A DNA stretch of 51,986 nt from an uncultured bacterium (GCA_938083085.1 CALLKX010000054.1:1-51986); one strand, 5' to 3'. Numbered from the stretch's first letter, positions 36,201 to 44,389 are shown. Notes: a model not told the origin generated them from the letters alone. A program made the numbers and translations.

Positions 36201-37235
36201 ATGAAGACCTCAATACGACTCGCCTCGCTTCTGGTGGCCGCCGCGGCTGCCACTGGCTCCGCCGCCGGCCTGCCCACGCCGCAAGGCCCCAAGGGACCGC
36301 TGGAGTCCCACGTCCCGCCGACCGAGGCTGGCATCGCCTGGTTCGGCACCTGGGCCGGAGCCCTCGAGGAGTCCAGGCGGTCGAAGCGGCCGATCCTCTT
36401 CATGTCGGCAGCGCCCCAGTGCCAGGGCGTCCCCGGCGTCTGGTGACCTGGCTATCAAAACACGGATAGGAGTGTCCTGTCCGACGATGCCGTCGTTGCC
36501 GCCTCCCGCGCGTTCATCTGCGTTCGACCTCAAACCTACGAAGACGCGGCCGAGGCCAAGATCCTCGCGTACGTCTTTGCTGGCCGAAGCGGACTGGAGA
36601 ACACCTCGTTCGCCCTCCTCGATCCCGACGGAAAGAAGCTCACCCGCGGCTCGAGGTCTCCGTCCATGACCTACGGCTCCGCAGCAGCGTTCGAAGGGGC
36701 CCTGAAGGAGATCAGCTCGAAGTACACGACGAAGGCGAAGCCGATCAGCGCCCTGCCCGAGCTCAAGGACCTCCGCATCGCCCTCAACGTGGCCGCCGCC
36801 GACATGCGCCCGCTAGTCGTCCTGCGCGCAGATGCCGACGAGCAGCGGTCGCGCCTCACCAACGAGGTCAGCGCGCTCGCCTGGGATGGAGACAGAGTGG
36901 GCCGATTCCACTACGTCGTCCTCGAGGGCGAAACGAACTTCGAAGGGCTCAAGCCCGGCGTGGGACTGACCGTGGTCCAGCCGGACCCCTACGGCCTGGG
37001 CGGCGACGTGATCGCGGAGGCGAGCCTTGGCGCCTCGGCCAAGCTGCTCGCCAAGGCTCTGGACGGGGGCCTCCGAGCCTTTGAAGCCAAGGCCCGTCAG
37101 CATGACGCACACGTCCGAGAGGCGCGGCGCAGAGGGATTCGCTGGGAGACGGAACTCCCGGTCACGGATTCCCACGATCGCAGGGGCCGTCGGCCGGACC
37201 GGCGCGGCCCCCGGCCTGGTCGCGGAGACCGATAG
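36201..37235 (+). CDS. thioredoxin-like exported protein with in-frame TGA, candidate selenoprotein
   Basis: Starts with a signal peptide (MKTSIRLASLLVAAAAATGSAA) and a helix typical of the thioredoxin-like fold (GALEESRRSKRPILFMSAAP). Codons continue in frame through a TGA at 36444-36446 for a further 262 codons with clear protein character (LENTSFALLDPDGKKL, LKEISSKY). The TGA follows GVPGVW, residue 82, seven residues after C74 (PQCQGVPGVW-U-PGYQ). Just after it, a hairpin at 36463-36483 fits a bacterial SECIS, and the codons over it have unusually low third-position GC. Read as Sec, the product has 344 residues. If read as a plain stop it would be an 81-residue fragment. The C-terminal 25 residues are Arg/Gly-rich. 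Role: probably redox active in the envelope. A nonsense mutation is the main alternative. Confidence 0.8.
36463..36483 (+). promoter_or_regulatory. SECIS-like hairpin downstream of the in-frame TGA
   Basis: Nine base pairs (CGGATAGGA with TCCTGTCCG, one T-G wobble) close a three-base loop, GTG. The loop begins 26 bases after the TGA, and its first base is G, which fits the general bacterial SECIS pattern (loop 16-37 bases from UGA, G in the first two loop positions). It lies within the coding frame. Confidence 0.7.
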
Positions 37236-37284
37236 AAGCGGACCTCCAAGAGCCTGGTCCCCGGTCACGTCGATACGCCGCGCG

Positions 37285-37461
37285 TCAACGGGTGGCGTCA
37301 CCCTGCGACTCCTGGCCCATGAGGCTCAGGCCCAAGACGACCAGCGCAAACAGCACGATCGGTGCCGCGAGCCAGAGCCCGTTCTCGCGCAGGAAGCCCC
37401 TGGGTGTCAGCGCTCCTGAGTGCCGCGGGCCGCAGATCCGTGGCTCAGGAGTGAGGGCCAT
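37285..37461 (-). CDS. possible 58-residue single-pass membrane protein, DUF5989-like
   Basis: ATG at 37461, GGCGGAG just before it. The C-terminal half reads RGFLRENGLWLAAPIVLFAL followed by VVLGLSLMG and a short hydrophilic tail, like the small DUF5989 proteins (FLRExxxWW.PI hydrophobic helix), but without their APFIYTLF ending. The N-terminal 20 residues are poorly conserved-looking. It converges with the selenoprotein gene and diverges from the 37532 gene. Confidence 0.55.
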   Translation of the reverse strand: MALTPEPRICGPRHSGALTPRGFLRENGLWLAAPIVLFALVVLGLSLMGQESQGDATR

Positions 37462-37531
37462 CTCCGCCGACAGGCCCCTGAGCCCGGACGATTCGATGGG
37501 TGAACCCTGGGCCTTCGGGCTCCGAGGCGGC

Positions 37532-38788
37532 ATGAATGGTCCCATGAGACTCGCACCCTGGGCCCTGCTCGTCGCGGCCCTCCTCCACCACAATCCCGTC
37601 CTCGGCCAGGCGACCAGCGCCCGGCAGCAGTCGCTCGGCGGCGCGGGCGTCGCATCGGCGAAGGCCCAGAACTCCGCCTTCATGAACCCCGCCCTCGCGC
37701 AGCGCGCCCGCGACTCGGACCGGATCGAGATCACCGCCCCGGTCGTGACCTTCGTCGGCGCCGACGAGTCGAACGTCCGGCAAGGCGTGGAGAACCTCCA
37801 GGACTCCATCGAGGCGCTCCAAGCTGGCCTCGGTGGCCCCGACGAGGCGATGCTCCGGAGCGAAGCTGCCGCCGGGCTCACCTCCCTCGCTGGAGGTGAG
37901 GTCTTCGCCGACGCCGGGATCGGCGCCTCGTTCGTCCTCCCCCGGGGACCCATCAGCCTCGGGCTGACCTGGCGCAGCTTCGTGGACCTCCGGGGCCTGA
38001 CCTCCATTGACCCCGCCGACCTCGCGACCATCAACACCACCGTCAACCCGCTCGACCTCGACCAGCTCTCCTCCGAGATTCTGGTCCCGTCGGTCCGCGT
38101 GGACGAGTTCGGGTTCACCTTCGCCACCGACTTCTCGCTCTTTGGCCTGCCGAGCTCAGCGGGCGTGACGCCGAAGTTTCAGTCTGTCGAGAGCCGGCTC
38201 TACTCGGTCTCCGTCTCCCAGGCGGACCAGTCAGACATCCTCTCCGGGCTCAGCGACGGAGACACCCGCCGGGACGACATCGCCAACGTCGACCTCGGCG
38301 TCGCCGTGGACCTCTCGCCCCGGTGGCGCGCGGGAGTGGCGACGCGAAACCTCCTCAAGCACACCTTCGAGGCGCCCGCCCTCGCCGGGACCTCCTACGC
38401 CTACCAGGTCGAGCCGCTGACCACCGCCGGGCTCGCCTATGGCCAGGATGGCTGGATGGTCACGGCAGACCTTGACCTGAACTCAACCAGCCGCTTCGAG
38501 GGCCTGGGCGCGTCGCGATTCCTCCGCATCGGCGGCGAGCTGAGCCTGGGGACGCCCCTGGCGATGCAGGGCCTGCCCGGGCACCCTCAACAGAGCGGCG
38601 CCGAGGGCGCGTCGAATGACGCCGTCCTCATCCGCGCCGGATTCTTGACCGACCTCGACTCCACGCAGCAAGATCTGTGGAGCCTGGGGATCGCGTTCCC
38701 CACCTACCTCCAGGCCCCCCTTGAATTCACACTGGCGGTCGGCACCGAAGCCTTCGGAGCCGGTCTGCAGTTCGGGTGGTCCATCTAG
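37532..38788 (+). CDS. outer-membrane beta-barrel protein, TraF_2-like
   Basis: About 418 residues from ATG 37532 (ATG 37544 is also possible). The signal peptide (APWALLVAALLHHNPVLGQA) and the start of the mature protein, ARQQSLGGAGVASAKAQNSAFMNPAL, match the conjugal-transfer-TraF/PF13729-type beta-barrel family, which is widespread and not restricted to conjugation. Alternating amphipathic strands continue to a C-terminal GAGLQFGWSI with an aromatic-rich last strand, as in outer-membrane proteins. Function unknown; no conjugation genes are nearby. Confidence 0.8.
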   Translation: MNGPMRLAPWALLVAALLHHNPVLGQATSARQQSLGGAGVASAKAQNSAFMNPALAQRARDSDRIEITAPVVTFVGADESNVRQGVENLQDSIEALQAGLGGPDEAMLRSEAAAGLTSLAGGEVFADAGIGASFVLPRGPISLGLTWRSFVDLRGLTSIDPADLATINTTVNPLDLDQLSSEILVPSVRVDEFGFTFATDFSLFGLPSSAGVTPKFQSVESRLYSVSVSQADQSDILSGLSDGDTRRDDIANVDLGVAVDLSPRWRAGVATRNLLKHTFEAPALAGTSYAYQVEPLTTAGLAYGQDGWMVTADLDLNSTSRFEGLGASRFLRIGGELSLGTPLAMQGLPGHPQQSGAEGASNDAVLIRAGFLTDLDSTQQDLWSLGIAFPTYLQAPLEFTLAVGTEAFGAGLQFGWSI

Positions 38789-38834
38789 GCTGCCCCCTTC
38801 CAGTCGCCCTACCACGCTCCAGCGCAAACGACCC

Positions 38835-39572
38835 ATGATCTCCCCCATTGACGGCCTCCCCGACGGCGTACTCGGCTTCGACATCGGCGAAGAGATCACG
38901 ACGGCGGACTACGACGACATCCTCGGCCCCGCCATCAAGGCAGCGGCTGAGGCCGGTAACGGTGTACGCGCGGTCATCCGCCTCTCCCAGTGCCCCTCCA
39001 TGTCAGCCGGCGCCATGTGGGACGACATCAAGCTCGCGACCGCGTACTGCGGCCAGTGGCGCAGGATCGCGATGCTCGCTGACGCGTCCTGGATCCGCGC
39101 CTCCGTACGCGTGACCAACTTCATGATGCCCGGCCAGTTCCGCGCCTTCGACCTCGACCAGTTCGAGGCAGCCGCGGAGTGGGCCGCCAGTGAGGACGGC
39201 GGCCTGCACGTCACGCTCTCCGCGGCCACGCCCAGAATCGTCACGCTCGAGCCGGGCGGCCGCCTCACGAAGGAGGACTTCGCCGACGCGGCCGCCGCGA
39301 TCGACCCCGTGATCGAAGCGGAGGGGGACCTCGCCGGGCTCCTCATCGTGTCCGAGTCCATCCCGGGTTGGACCTCCTTTGGGTCCTTCCTGGCCCACAT
39401 GCGCTTCGCCAAGGACCACCACCAGCACATCAAGCGAATCGCCGTCTGCTCCGACAGCGCCGCCGCCCAGCACCTGCCCTCCCTGGGCAAGCACTTCGTC
39501 TCGGCGGAGGTGAAGTCCTTCGACTTCGACGACCGAGATGACGCGATGGAGTGGCTCCGGTCCGAGGACTGA
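38835..39572 (+). CDS. tandem SpoIIAA/STAS-like protein
   Basis: 245 residues made of two repeats of about 120. Each begins with a beta strand (LPDGVLGFDIGEEITTADY / PGGRLTKEDFADAAAAID), then a helix, a strand with AVIRLSQCPSMS or AGLLIVSESIPGW, and a helix ending in WRRIAMLADASW or IKRIAVCSDSAAA. This is the SpoIIAA-like (PF11964) layout, related to STAS domains; such proteins are soluble and of unknown role. ATG at 38835 is fixed by the first strand. Confidence 0.8.
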   Translation: MISPIDGLPDGVLGFDIGEEITTADYDDILGPAIKAAAEAGNGVRAVIRLSQCPSMSAGAMWDDIKLATAYCGQWRRIAMLADASWIRASVRVTNFMMPGQFRAFDLDQFEAAAEWAASEDGGLHVTLSAATPRIVTLEPGGRLTKEDFADAAAAIDPVIEAEGDLAGLLIVSESIPGWTSFGSFLAHMRFAKDHHQHIKRIAVCSDSAAAQHLPSLGKHFVSAEVKSFDFDDRDDAMEWLRSED

Positions 39573-39587
39573 GGAGCCCCGCGCGGC

Positions 39588-40253
39588 TCAGACCTTGCGG
39601 CCGACGATGATCTGGTGGCGCGTCCCCTTCCGCCGGGGACGCGCGTAGGAGCGGTGCTTGGTGACCTCGAAGCCGCCCCTTCCGAGAGCGGACGCAAACT
39701 CAGGCTCCTCGTTACTACACCAGTAGGCGACGCGCCCGCCGGGACGCAACGCCTCCCACACCAGCCGGATCCCAGCGCGCCCGTAGAGCGCCTGGTTCTG
39801 TCGATCGACCATCGGCGCGGGGCCGTTGTCGATGTCGAGCATCAGGGCGTGGAGAACCCCTCGATAGCGCTGGAGGACCTTGTTGACGTCCCCTCGGATG
39901 AGCTTTGCCCGGGAGTCCTTCAGCGGGTCGCCCGAGTGGGCGCCGGCGGGCCCGAGGTTCCACTCGACCACCGCGTCCAGAAGCTCGACCTGGATCGCCC
40001 TGCCGCCCTCTGGGAGGAGGTCCAGGGCCGTACGGAGCGTGAAGCCGAGGCCCAACCCGCCGATCAGCACCAGCGCGCCCGGATCAAGCCCTTCGCAGAC
40101 GTGCTGCGCGAGCTCCTCTTCGGAGTTGTGCTGACGGGACGACATCAGCGCCCGCTTGGCCGCGACGATCTCGTGGTGCCCGTCGTGCTCGAAGAGTTCG
40201 AGCTCCGTTCCGTCTGACGTCTTTGCGCTGCCTACCCTTTCCCTGGCCTTCAT
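39588..40253 (-). CDS. spermidine-synthase-like methyltransferase-fold protein
   Basis: 221 residues. LVLIGGLGLGFTLRTALDLLPEG is the nucleotide-binding glycine motif of the Rossmann-like fold used by spermidine synthases and SAM methyltransferases; AIQVELLDAVVEWN follows as the acidic-residue strand. ALMLDIDNGP matches the DxD strand of the spermidine-synthase group. The N-terminal tetramerisation domain and the catalytic gatekeeping loop of true spermidine synthase are absent, so the reaction is unknown. A TAGGGT box ends six bases before the ATG. Confidence 0.8.
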   Translation of the reverse strand: MKARERVGSAKTSDGTELELFEHDGHHEIVAAKRALMSSRQHNSEEELAQHVCEGLDPGALVLIGGLGLGFTLRTALDLLPEGGRAIQVELLDAVVEWNLGPAGAHSGDPLKDSRAKLIRGDVNKVLQRYRGVLHALMLDIDNGPAPMVDRQNQALYGRAGIRLVWEALRPGGRVAYWCSNEEPEFASALGRGGFEVTKHRSYARPRRKGTRHQIIVGRKV

Positions 40254-40259
40254 GGGCGC

Positions 40260-40265
40260 ACCCTA
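40260..40265 (-). promoter_or_regulatory. TAGGGT -10-like box, leaderless-type
   Basis: On the minus strand TAGGGT ends six bases before the ATG at 40253. Confidence 0.45.
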
Positions 40266-40366
40266 ACCGGGAGCCGCGGGCACTCGCGAGCGACCCCTGG
40301 GATCCCGAGGGCTGGTACTCACGTTTCGAGACGGCTGCAGCCATGGGGCCTCTCCCCCGGGAAGCA

Positions 40367-40405
40367 ACGCGGCCCCCCGGCGAGTTCTTCGCCGGGGGGC
40401 CGCGT
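40367..40405 (-). terminator. strong hairpin terminator of the 40425 gene
   Basis: A perfect 17-base stem (ACGCGGCCCCCCGGCGA, 40367-40383, with 40389-40405) and a five-base loop, about 20 bases after the stop of the minus-strand secreted-protein gene. Same C6/G6 stem design as at 20491 and 23626. Confidence 0.85.
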
Positions 40406-40424
40406 CGGCTCATGCCATCAGCGC

Positions 40425-41438
40425 TTACTCAAAGGTCACGCTAGTCGCGCTGGAGAAGTTGCTGGTTGGCTGCGGGTTGGCGTCGCGGTACCAGACCTGG
40501 AAGTTCCAGGTCTGACCCGCGAGAACCGCGCCGTTGTACGGCGGGGGGAACGAGTTCAGGTCGACACTCACCTCGCGGGAGCCGCTGGCGCCGCTGTTGA
40601 AGAGCGTGGACTCCATGCGGAGCACGGAGCCATCGACGCAGAGCGTCCCCTGACCGCCCCCGGCGAAGGGCGTGAGGCCCTGGGACTGAGAGGCGAGGAC
40701 CATCCCGACAGAGCCCGCGGGCAGCCGCGACACGCGCAGGCGCAGGTCGTTCGCGCCGAGGTCCTTGAAGCCCACCGCGTTGAGGCCAGCCCATTCACCT
40801 CGTGAGTTCAGCGCCGCAGGCGTGCAATAGTTGCTGCCGATGACGCTCGCCGACAGAGGGGTCGAGAGGGAGGTCCCCCCTGGAGTCCCCGGAAGGTAGA
40901 GGTGGATGCGGTCCATCATGAACCCTCGGCTCCGCGCCGAGAACTGGAGCGTGTTCAGGCCCGCGTTGATGTCGAAGTTCGCGTTGGTGTACACCGGCCC
41001 GGGGAGCTCGAAGCGCGACTCCCAGTTCCAATTGCCCGGCGTGTTCGGGTTGTTGGAGAACATCTTGATCCAGGGACCGTTGTTCATCCGGACCCAGGTG
41101 TCGTTCGCCATCGTCGGGTCCGGATCGTCATGCCGGTTGCGCAGCCGAACGGTGTAGTTGCCCGGATTGGACGAGAGGATCTGATAGGTCAGGACGGCGT
41201 TCCCAGGACTGCTGAAGTAGTTCGGTCCATCCCAGCGAAGGAACCCGTCGCCGCTGAAGCCAGAGGGAGAGCTGGGCGAGGCCCAGCCGTTCGGGCCCTG
41301 GTCCTCGATCTCGATGGCGATCATGCCGCCATCCTCGAGGTATTGGGCCGAAGCGGTCTCGACGGTGATCAGAGGCGCGATCACAGCGGCGGCCAGCGCC
41401 AGGCGCGCCGCCTTCTGGAACGTTGTGATGAGAGTCAT
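40425..41438 (-). CDS. secreted protein with shared C-terminal domain
   Basis: 337 residues from the ATG at 41438. A signal peptide (AARLALAAAVIAPLITVETASA) precedes a beta-rich domain (MIAIEIEDQGPNGW ... GDGFLRWDGPNYF ... YTVRLRNRHDDPDPT), which resembles carbohydrate-binding beta-sandwiches seen in large exoenzymes. The last 130 residues (NYCTPAALNSRGEW, GANDLRLRVSRLP, LASQSQG, TSNFSSATSVTFE) align with the C-terminal domains of the 20566 and 23708 proteins. A lectin-like surface or matrix protein is inferred. Confidence 0.85.
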   Translation of the reverse strand: MTLITTFQKAARLALAAAVIAPLITVETASAQYLEDGGMIAIEIEDQGPNGWASPSSPSGFSGDGFLRWDGPNYFSSPGNAVLTYQILSSNPGNYTVRLRNRHDDPDPTMANDTWVRMNNGPWIKMFSNNPNTPGNWNWESRFELPGPVYTNANFDINAGLNTLQFSARSRGFMMDRIHLYLPGTPGGTSLSTPLSASVIGSNYCTPAALNSRGEWAGLNAVGFKDLGANDLRLRVSRLPAGSVGMVLASQSQGLTPFAGGGQGTLCVDGSVLRMESTLFNSGASGSREVSVDLNSFPPPYNGAVLAGQTWNFQVWYRDANPQPTSNFSSATSVTFE

Positions 41439-41670
41439 TGTGCGGATTGAGGTAGCGAGGTGAAGAACGAGCAGCGGCCCCGCCAGCGAAGCGGATTGAG
41501 GGGGGGCGCTGTTTCCGAGGAGAATACGGTCATCCTTCGAGGGAACCATCCCTCCCGCGGACTTCCTCACGAACCGGAAACCAATTGAACAAGGCCCCAC
41601 CACAAGGGCGGCGCTCAGGACGCCCTGGGAGGCCTCCCCTTCCCCCCAGAACTTTGGTCCACTTGGCCCC

Positions 41671-42021
41671 GTGACCTGTCCGCGCTCAACCCCCGATAAG
41701 GGTATCCCCGAAGCCGCGTCCTGGTGGGTCTACCTCGTGCGGCGAGCGGACAACGCCCTGTACACAGGGATCGCGACGGACGTGGAGAGGCGCTTCATGG
41801 AGCACAGCGGAGGGCGCGGAGCCAAGTCCCTCCGGGGCCGCGGCCCCCTCACGCTCGAGGCCTATAGCCCGGCCGGCGATCGCTCGCTCGCCCAGCGGAT
41901 TGAGGCCCGGATCAAGCGCCTCTCGAAGTCCGACAAGGAACGACTCGCAGCGAGTCGTGACGCGCTGGCCGATTTCATCGGCTCGGTGGACGATGGGCAC
42001 CGCGTCGAGGACGAGACCTGA
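41671..42021 (+). CDS. GIY-YIG domain protein (UPF0213-like)
   Basis: 116 residues from GTG at 41671. WWVYLVRRADNALYTGIATDVERRFMEH is a GIY-YIG nuclease core (YLV...YTG), with the downstream arginine and glutamate (RIEARIKRLSKSDKERL) of small single-domain members. Such proteins are thought to act on DNA; the exact role is unknown. It lies 24 bases before the oxidase gene. Confidence 0.9.
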   Translation: MTCPRSTPDKGIPEAASWWVYLVRRADNALYTGIATDVERRFMEHSGGRGAKSLRGRGPLTLEAYSPAGDRSLAQRIEARIKRLSKSDKERLAASRDALADFIGSVDDGHRVEDET

Positions 42022-42032
42022 GGCGATCTCCT

Positions 42033-42038
42033 TAAGCT
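42033..42038 (+). promoter_or_regulatory. TAAGCT -10-like box, leaderless-type
   Basis: TAAGCT ends seven bases before the ATG at 42046. Confidence 0.4.
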
Positions 42039-42045
42039 GGAGACC

Positions 42046-43203
42046 ATGACAGCAACAGCTCGACCTCAACCGCGAGCCGTCGTCGTGGGCGCCGGAGCCC
42101 TCGGCGGCTGGACGGCGCTGCACCTCGTCCGGCTCGGGTGGGGCGTGACCCTGGTGGACGCTTGGGGTCCTGGCAATGGCCGTGCGAGCTCGGGCGGAGA
42201 GACCCGCGTCATCCGGCGAAGCTACGGTCACCGAGACCACTATGTCCCGCTCGTGACGCGGGCCTTGGACCTCTGGACGGAGCTCGAGGCGGAGGCTGGG
42301 GTCCGGTTGATGGACCGGCGCGGCGTGCTCTGGCTGGCGAGCGATCCGGGAGAGTTCGAGCGGAGCTCGATCGACGCCTTCCGCGCTGGCGGCGTCCCCT
42401 TCGAGGAACTGAATCGCGCCGAGCTAGAGGCCCGGTTCCCGTCGATCTGCGTCGCGGACGTGCCCTGGGCCGTGTTCGAACCTGACGCGGGAGCGCTCCT
42501 CGCCCGACGCGGCTGCGAGGTGGTCTGGAGGGCGGTCGAGAGGACGGGTGGCCGGACCCTCCGCTCCACGGCCTACCCAGACCTCGACAGCAACGGAGAC
42601 TGCCGGGGTGTTCGCCTCGCCGATGGGACGGTCCTCGACGCCGAGGTCACGGTCTTCGCCGCTGGTCCCTGGATGCCCGAGCTCTTCCCGAACGTCCTTG
42701 GACGTCGTCTGGAGGTCACGCGCCAGGATGTCTTCTCATTCGGTCCCCCTCCCGGAGCAGAGGCGCACCTGAGCCTGCCCGTGTGGGCGGAGCACGCCGC
42801 CCAGGTCTTCGGAGATGACAGCTTCTGGTACGGCATCCCCGACGGGTTGAGCCGAGGATTCAAGCTGGGCGAGGACACGCACGGCGGCCCTTGGGACCCC
42901 ACTCACGGCGACCGCGTCGTCGACCCCGCACGGCTCGACCGGGCCCGCGCGTACCTGGCACACCGCTTCCCTGGGTTGGCCGGCGCCCCGCTCATCGATG
43001 CCCGGGTCTGCCAGTACACGATGAGAGAGCGCTCGGAGATCCTGGTGGACCGACACCCCGGGGCCGCGCGACTCTGGCTCGTGGGCGGCGGCTCCGGGCA
43101 CGGATACAAGCTGGGGCCCGCCATCGGAGAGGTCGCCGCCAGGGCGATCGCCGACGACGCAGAGGTCCCCGAAGCGCTGGCCGCGCTCAGGCTCCAGCCC
43201 TGA
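42046..43203 (+). CDS. monomeric sarcosine oxidase-like FAD amine oxidase
   Basis: 385 residues with VVVGAGALGGWTALHL at the N-terminus (FAD Rossmann motif) and GGETRVIRRSYGH, typical of the MSOX/SolA group. C322 in RVCQYTMRE matches the covalent-FAD cysteine of monomeric sarcosine oxidase, and ILVDRHPG and GSGHGYKLGPAIGE follow as in the family. It oxidises a secondary amine, probably an N-methyl amino acid, with release of H2O2 and formaldehyde; the specific substrate is not evident. Confidence 0.92.
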   Translation: MTATARPQPRAVVVGAGALGGWTALHLVRLGWGVTLVDAWGPGNGRASSGGETRVIRRSYGHRDHYVPLVTRALDLWTELEAEAGVRLMDRRGVLWLASDPGEFERSSIDAFRAGGVPFEELNRAELEARFPSICVADVPWAVFEPDAGALLARRGCEVVWRAVERTGGRTLRSTAYPDLDSNGDCRGVRLADGTVLDAEVTVFAAGPWMPELFPNVLGRRLEVTRQDVFSFGPPPGAEAHLSLPVWAEHAAQVFGDDSFWYGIPDGLSRGFKLGEDTHGGPWDPTHGDRVVDPARLDRARAYLAHRFPGLAGAPLIDARVCQYTMRERSEILVDRHPGAARLWLVGGGSGHGYKLGPAIGEVAARAIADDAEVPEALAALRLQP

Positions 43204-43294
43204 GTCAACGAGCCCCCGGGACCTCCGACCGGCACCAGGCTTGCCGCTGACCCGCGGCCCGAAGGCCCTCTTCGGGATTGGAGGCCTCGCCGGA

Positions 43295-43975
43295 TCAGTC
43301 GTTGAAGACGAAGAACCCGAGCCCGCCGGGCTCCCGCAGGATGACGTTCTCGGCCGGCGTGCTTTCCGTGCCGCCCACCTCCTCGAACACCGGGATCCCC
43401 AGCGCCCGGACCGCGCGGATCACGTCGGTGTTGCGCTCGCCGTTGAAGTAGGTGAGCGAGGGGTTGGCGAAGGAGTGCGGGCACGCCAGCGGGCCCATGA
43501 TGCTGAGGTCCTCCATCCCGTCTCGCCGTAGGGTCAACCAGCCTTGATCCGCGCCGCCCGCTGCGACACGCGCGTCGAGGAGCCCTGACCAGAAGGCAGC
43601 GGAACGAGAGAGGCTCGGCGTCTCCATGGAGATCCCGGCGAAGGTCCCGAGGAGCGCGCCGATTCGTCCGAGCTCGAGTTCCGGGCCAGGGCCGTCCATC
43701 ACCCACACCGGGACTCCCGAAGGCGCCGCCATGAGCTGCCCTCCCTCGAAGGCCACGGCCCCATGGCGTTCCAGGATCGCATCCGCCTCGCGGCCCAGCG
43801 CCCCCCGCCATAACCGAACGCCCGCGCGGGCACGGGGCGAGGTGTCCACGTCGACCACGGCGGCCCCGTCCGTCATCAGGTTGGACTTCGGAGACACGGG
43901 CTCGAAACCGAGCCGGGAGAGGAACGTCGCCGAGACCTCGAGGTCCGGCGCTGGCGTGGTGAGGCAGAGGATCAT
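43295..43975 (-). CDS. VOC/glyoxalase-superfamily protein
   Basis: 226 residues composed of two VOC half-barrels: MILCLTTPAPDLEVSATFLSRLGF at the start and GTFAGISMETPSLSRSAAFWSGLLDAR in the second half, ending with GGLGFFVFND. The metal-ligand histidine/glutamate pattern of glyoxalase I is not obvious. Function unknown; may bind or transform a small metabolite. Confidence 0.82.
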   Translation of the reverse strand: MILCLTTPAPDLEVSATFLSRLGFEPVSPKSNLMTDGAAVVDVDTSPRARAGVRLWRGALGREADAILERHGAVAFEGGQLMAAPSGVPVWVMDGPGPELELGRIGALLGTFAGISMETPSLSRSAAFWSGLLDARVAAGGADQGWLTLRRDGMEDLSIMGPLACPHSFANPSLTYFNGERNTDVIRAVRALGIPVFEEVGGTESTPAENVILREPGGLGFFVFND

Positions 43976-44129
43976 GGGAGGTCAAGGGCCGCCGGATGCT
44001 GCGTGCCGCGAGCCGTCGGAACGGCCAGGCAGGGGGACCGCGCGCGTGGGGTTCGCTCTAGGCGGATTCGATCTTGATGGGCCAGCCCTTGTCGGCAAGT
44101 CCTGGCGGGGCAGTTCTTGGGGACGGACC

Positions 44130-44199
44130 CTGCGTGATGAGCCCTGCGTGATGAGCCCTGCGTGGTGAGCCCTGCGCAATGGACCCTGCGCAATGGACC
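44130..44199. repeat. 14-base tandem array (5 units)
   Basis: Five exact-length 14-base units: CCTGCGTGATGAGC twice, CCTGCGTGGTGAGC, and CCTGCGCAATGGAC twice. It sits in the divergent region between the VOC gene and meaB. The rest of 43976-44396 shows no gene. Confidence 0.9.
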
Positions 44200-44293
44200 C
44201 GTCGCGTCCGATCAGCAACGCAGGCCCGGGCACGATGCTCCGGCTCCCCCCAGCCCCAGGTAGGAGGGCGCCGCCCTTCGAGCCCGGTCACGG

Positions 44294-44335
44294 ACCCCGC
44301 TCGAGGGACCCGGCTCGAGGGGCCCGGCTCGAGGG
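44294..44335. repeat. 14-base tandem array (3 units), second in the same gap
   Basis: Three 14-base units of the type ACCCGGCTCGAGGG, differing at a few positions; each contains the palindrome CTCGAG. Different in sequence from the array 100 bases before it. Confidence 0.8.
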
Positions 44336-44383
44336 GTGAAGGGCCGATCGCCGCCGGGACTGCCGGTCCCGTCGTCCAGGCGC

Positions 44384-44389
44384 TACGCT
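44384..44389 (+). promoter_or_regulatory. TACGCT -10-like box, leaderless-type
   Basis: TACGCT ends seven bases before the GTG of meaB at 44397. Confidence 0.45.

Noticed and set aside
36201..36446. Reading the 81-residue fragment as a complete gene or the locus as a nonsense-mutated pseudogene
   Set aside because: Coding character continues in the same frame after the TGA, no other lesion is seen, and the hairpin plus shifted codon use right after the TGA fit Sec insertion better. Kept only as the main alternative.
37532..38788. Evidence of a conjugative element from the TraF-like protein
   Set aside because: The family is widespread in outer membranes outside conjugation, and no tra, mob or integrase gene is present.
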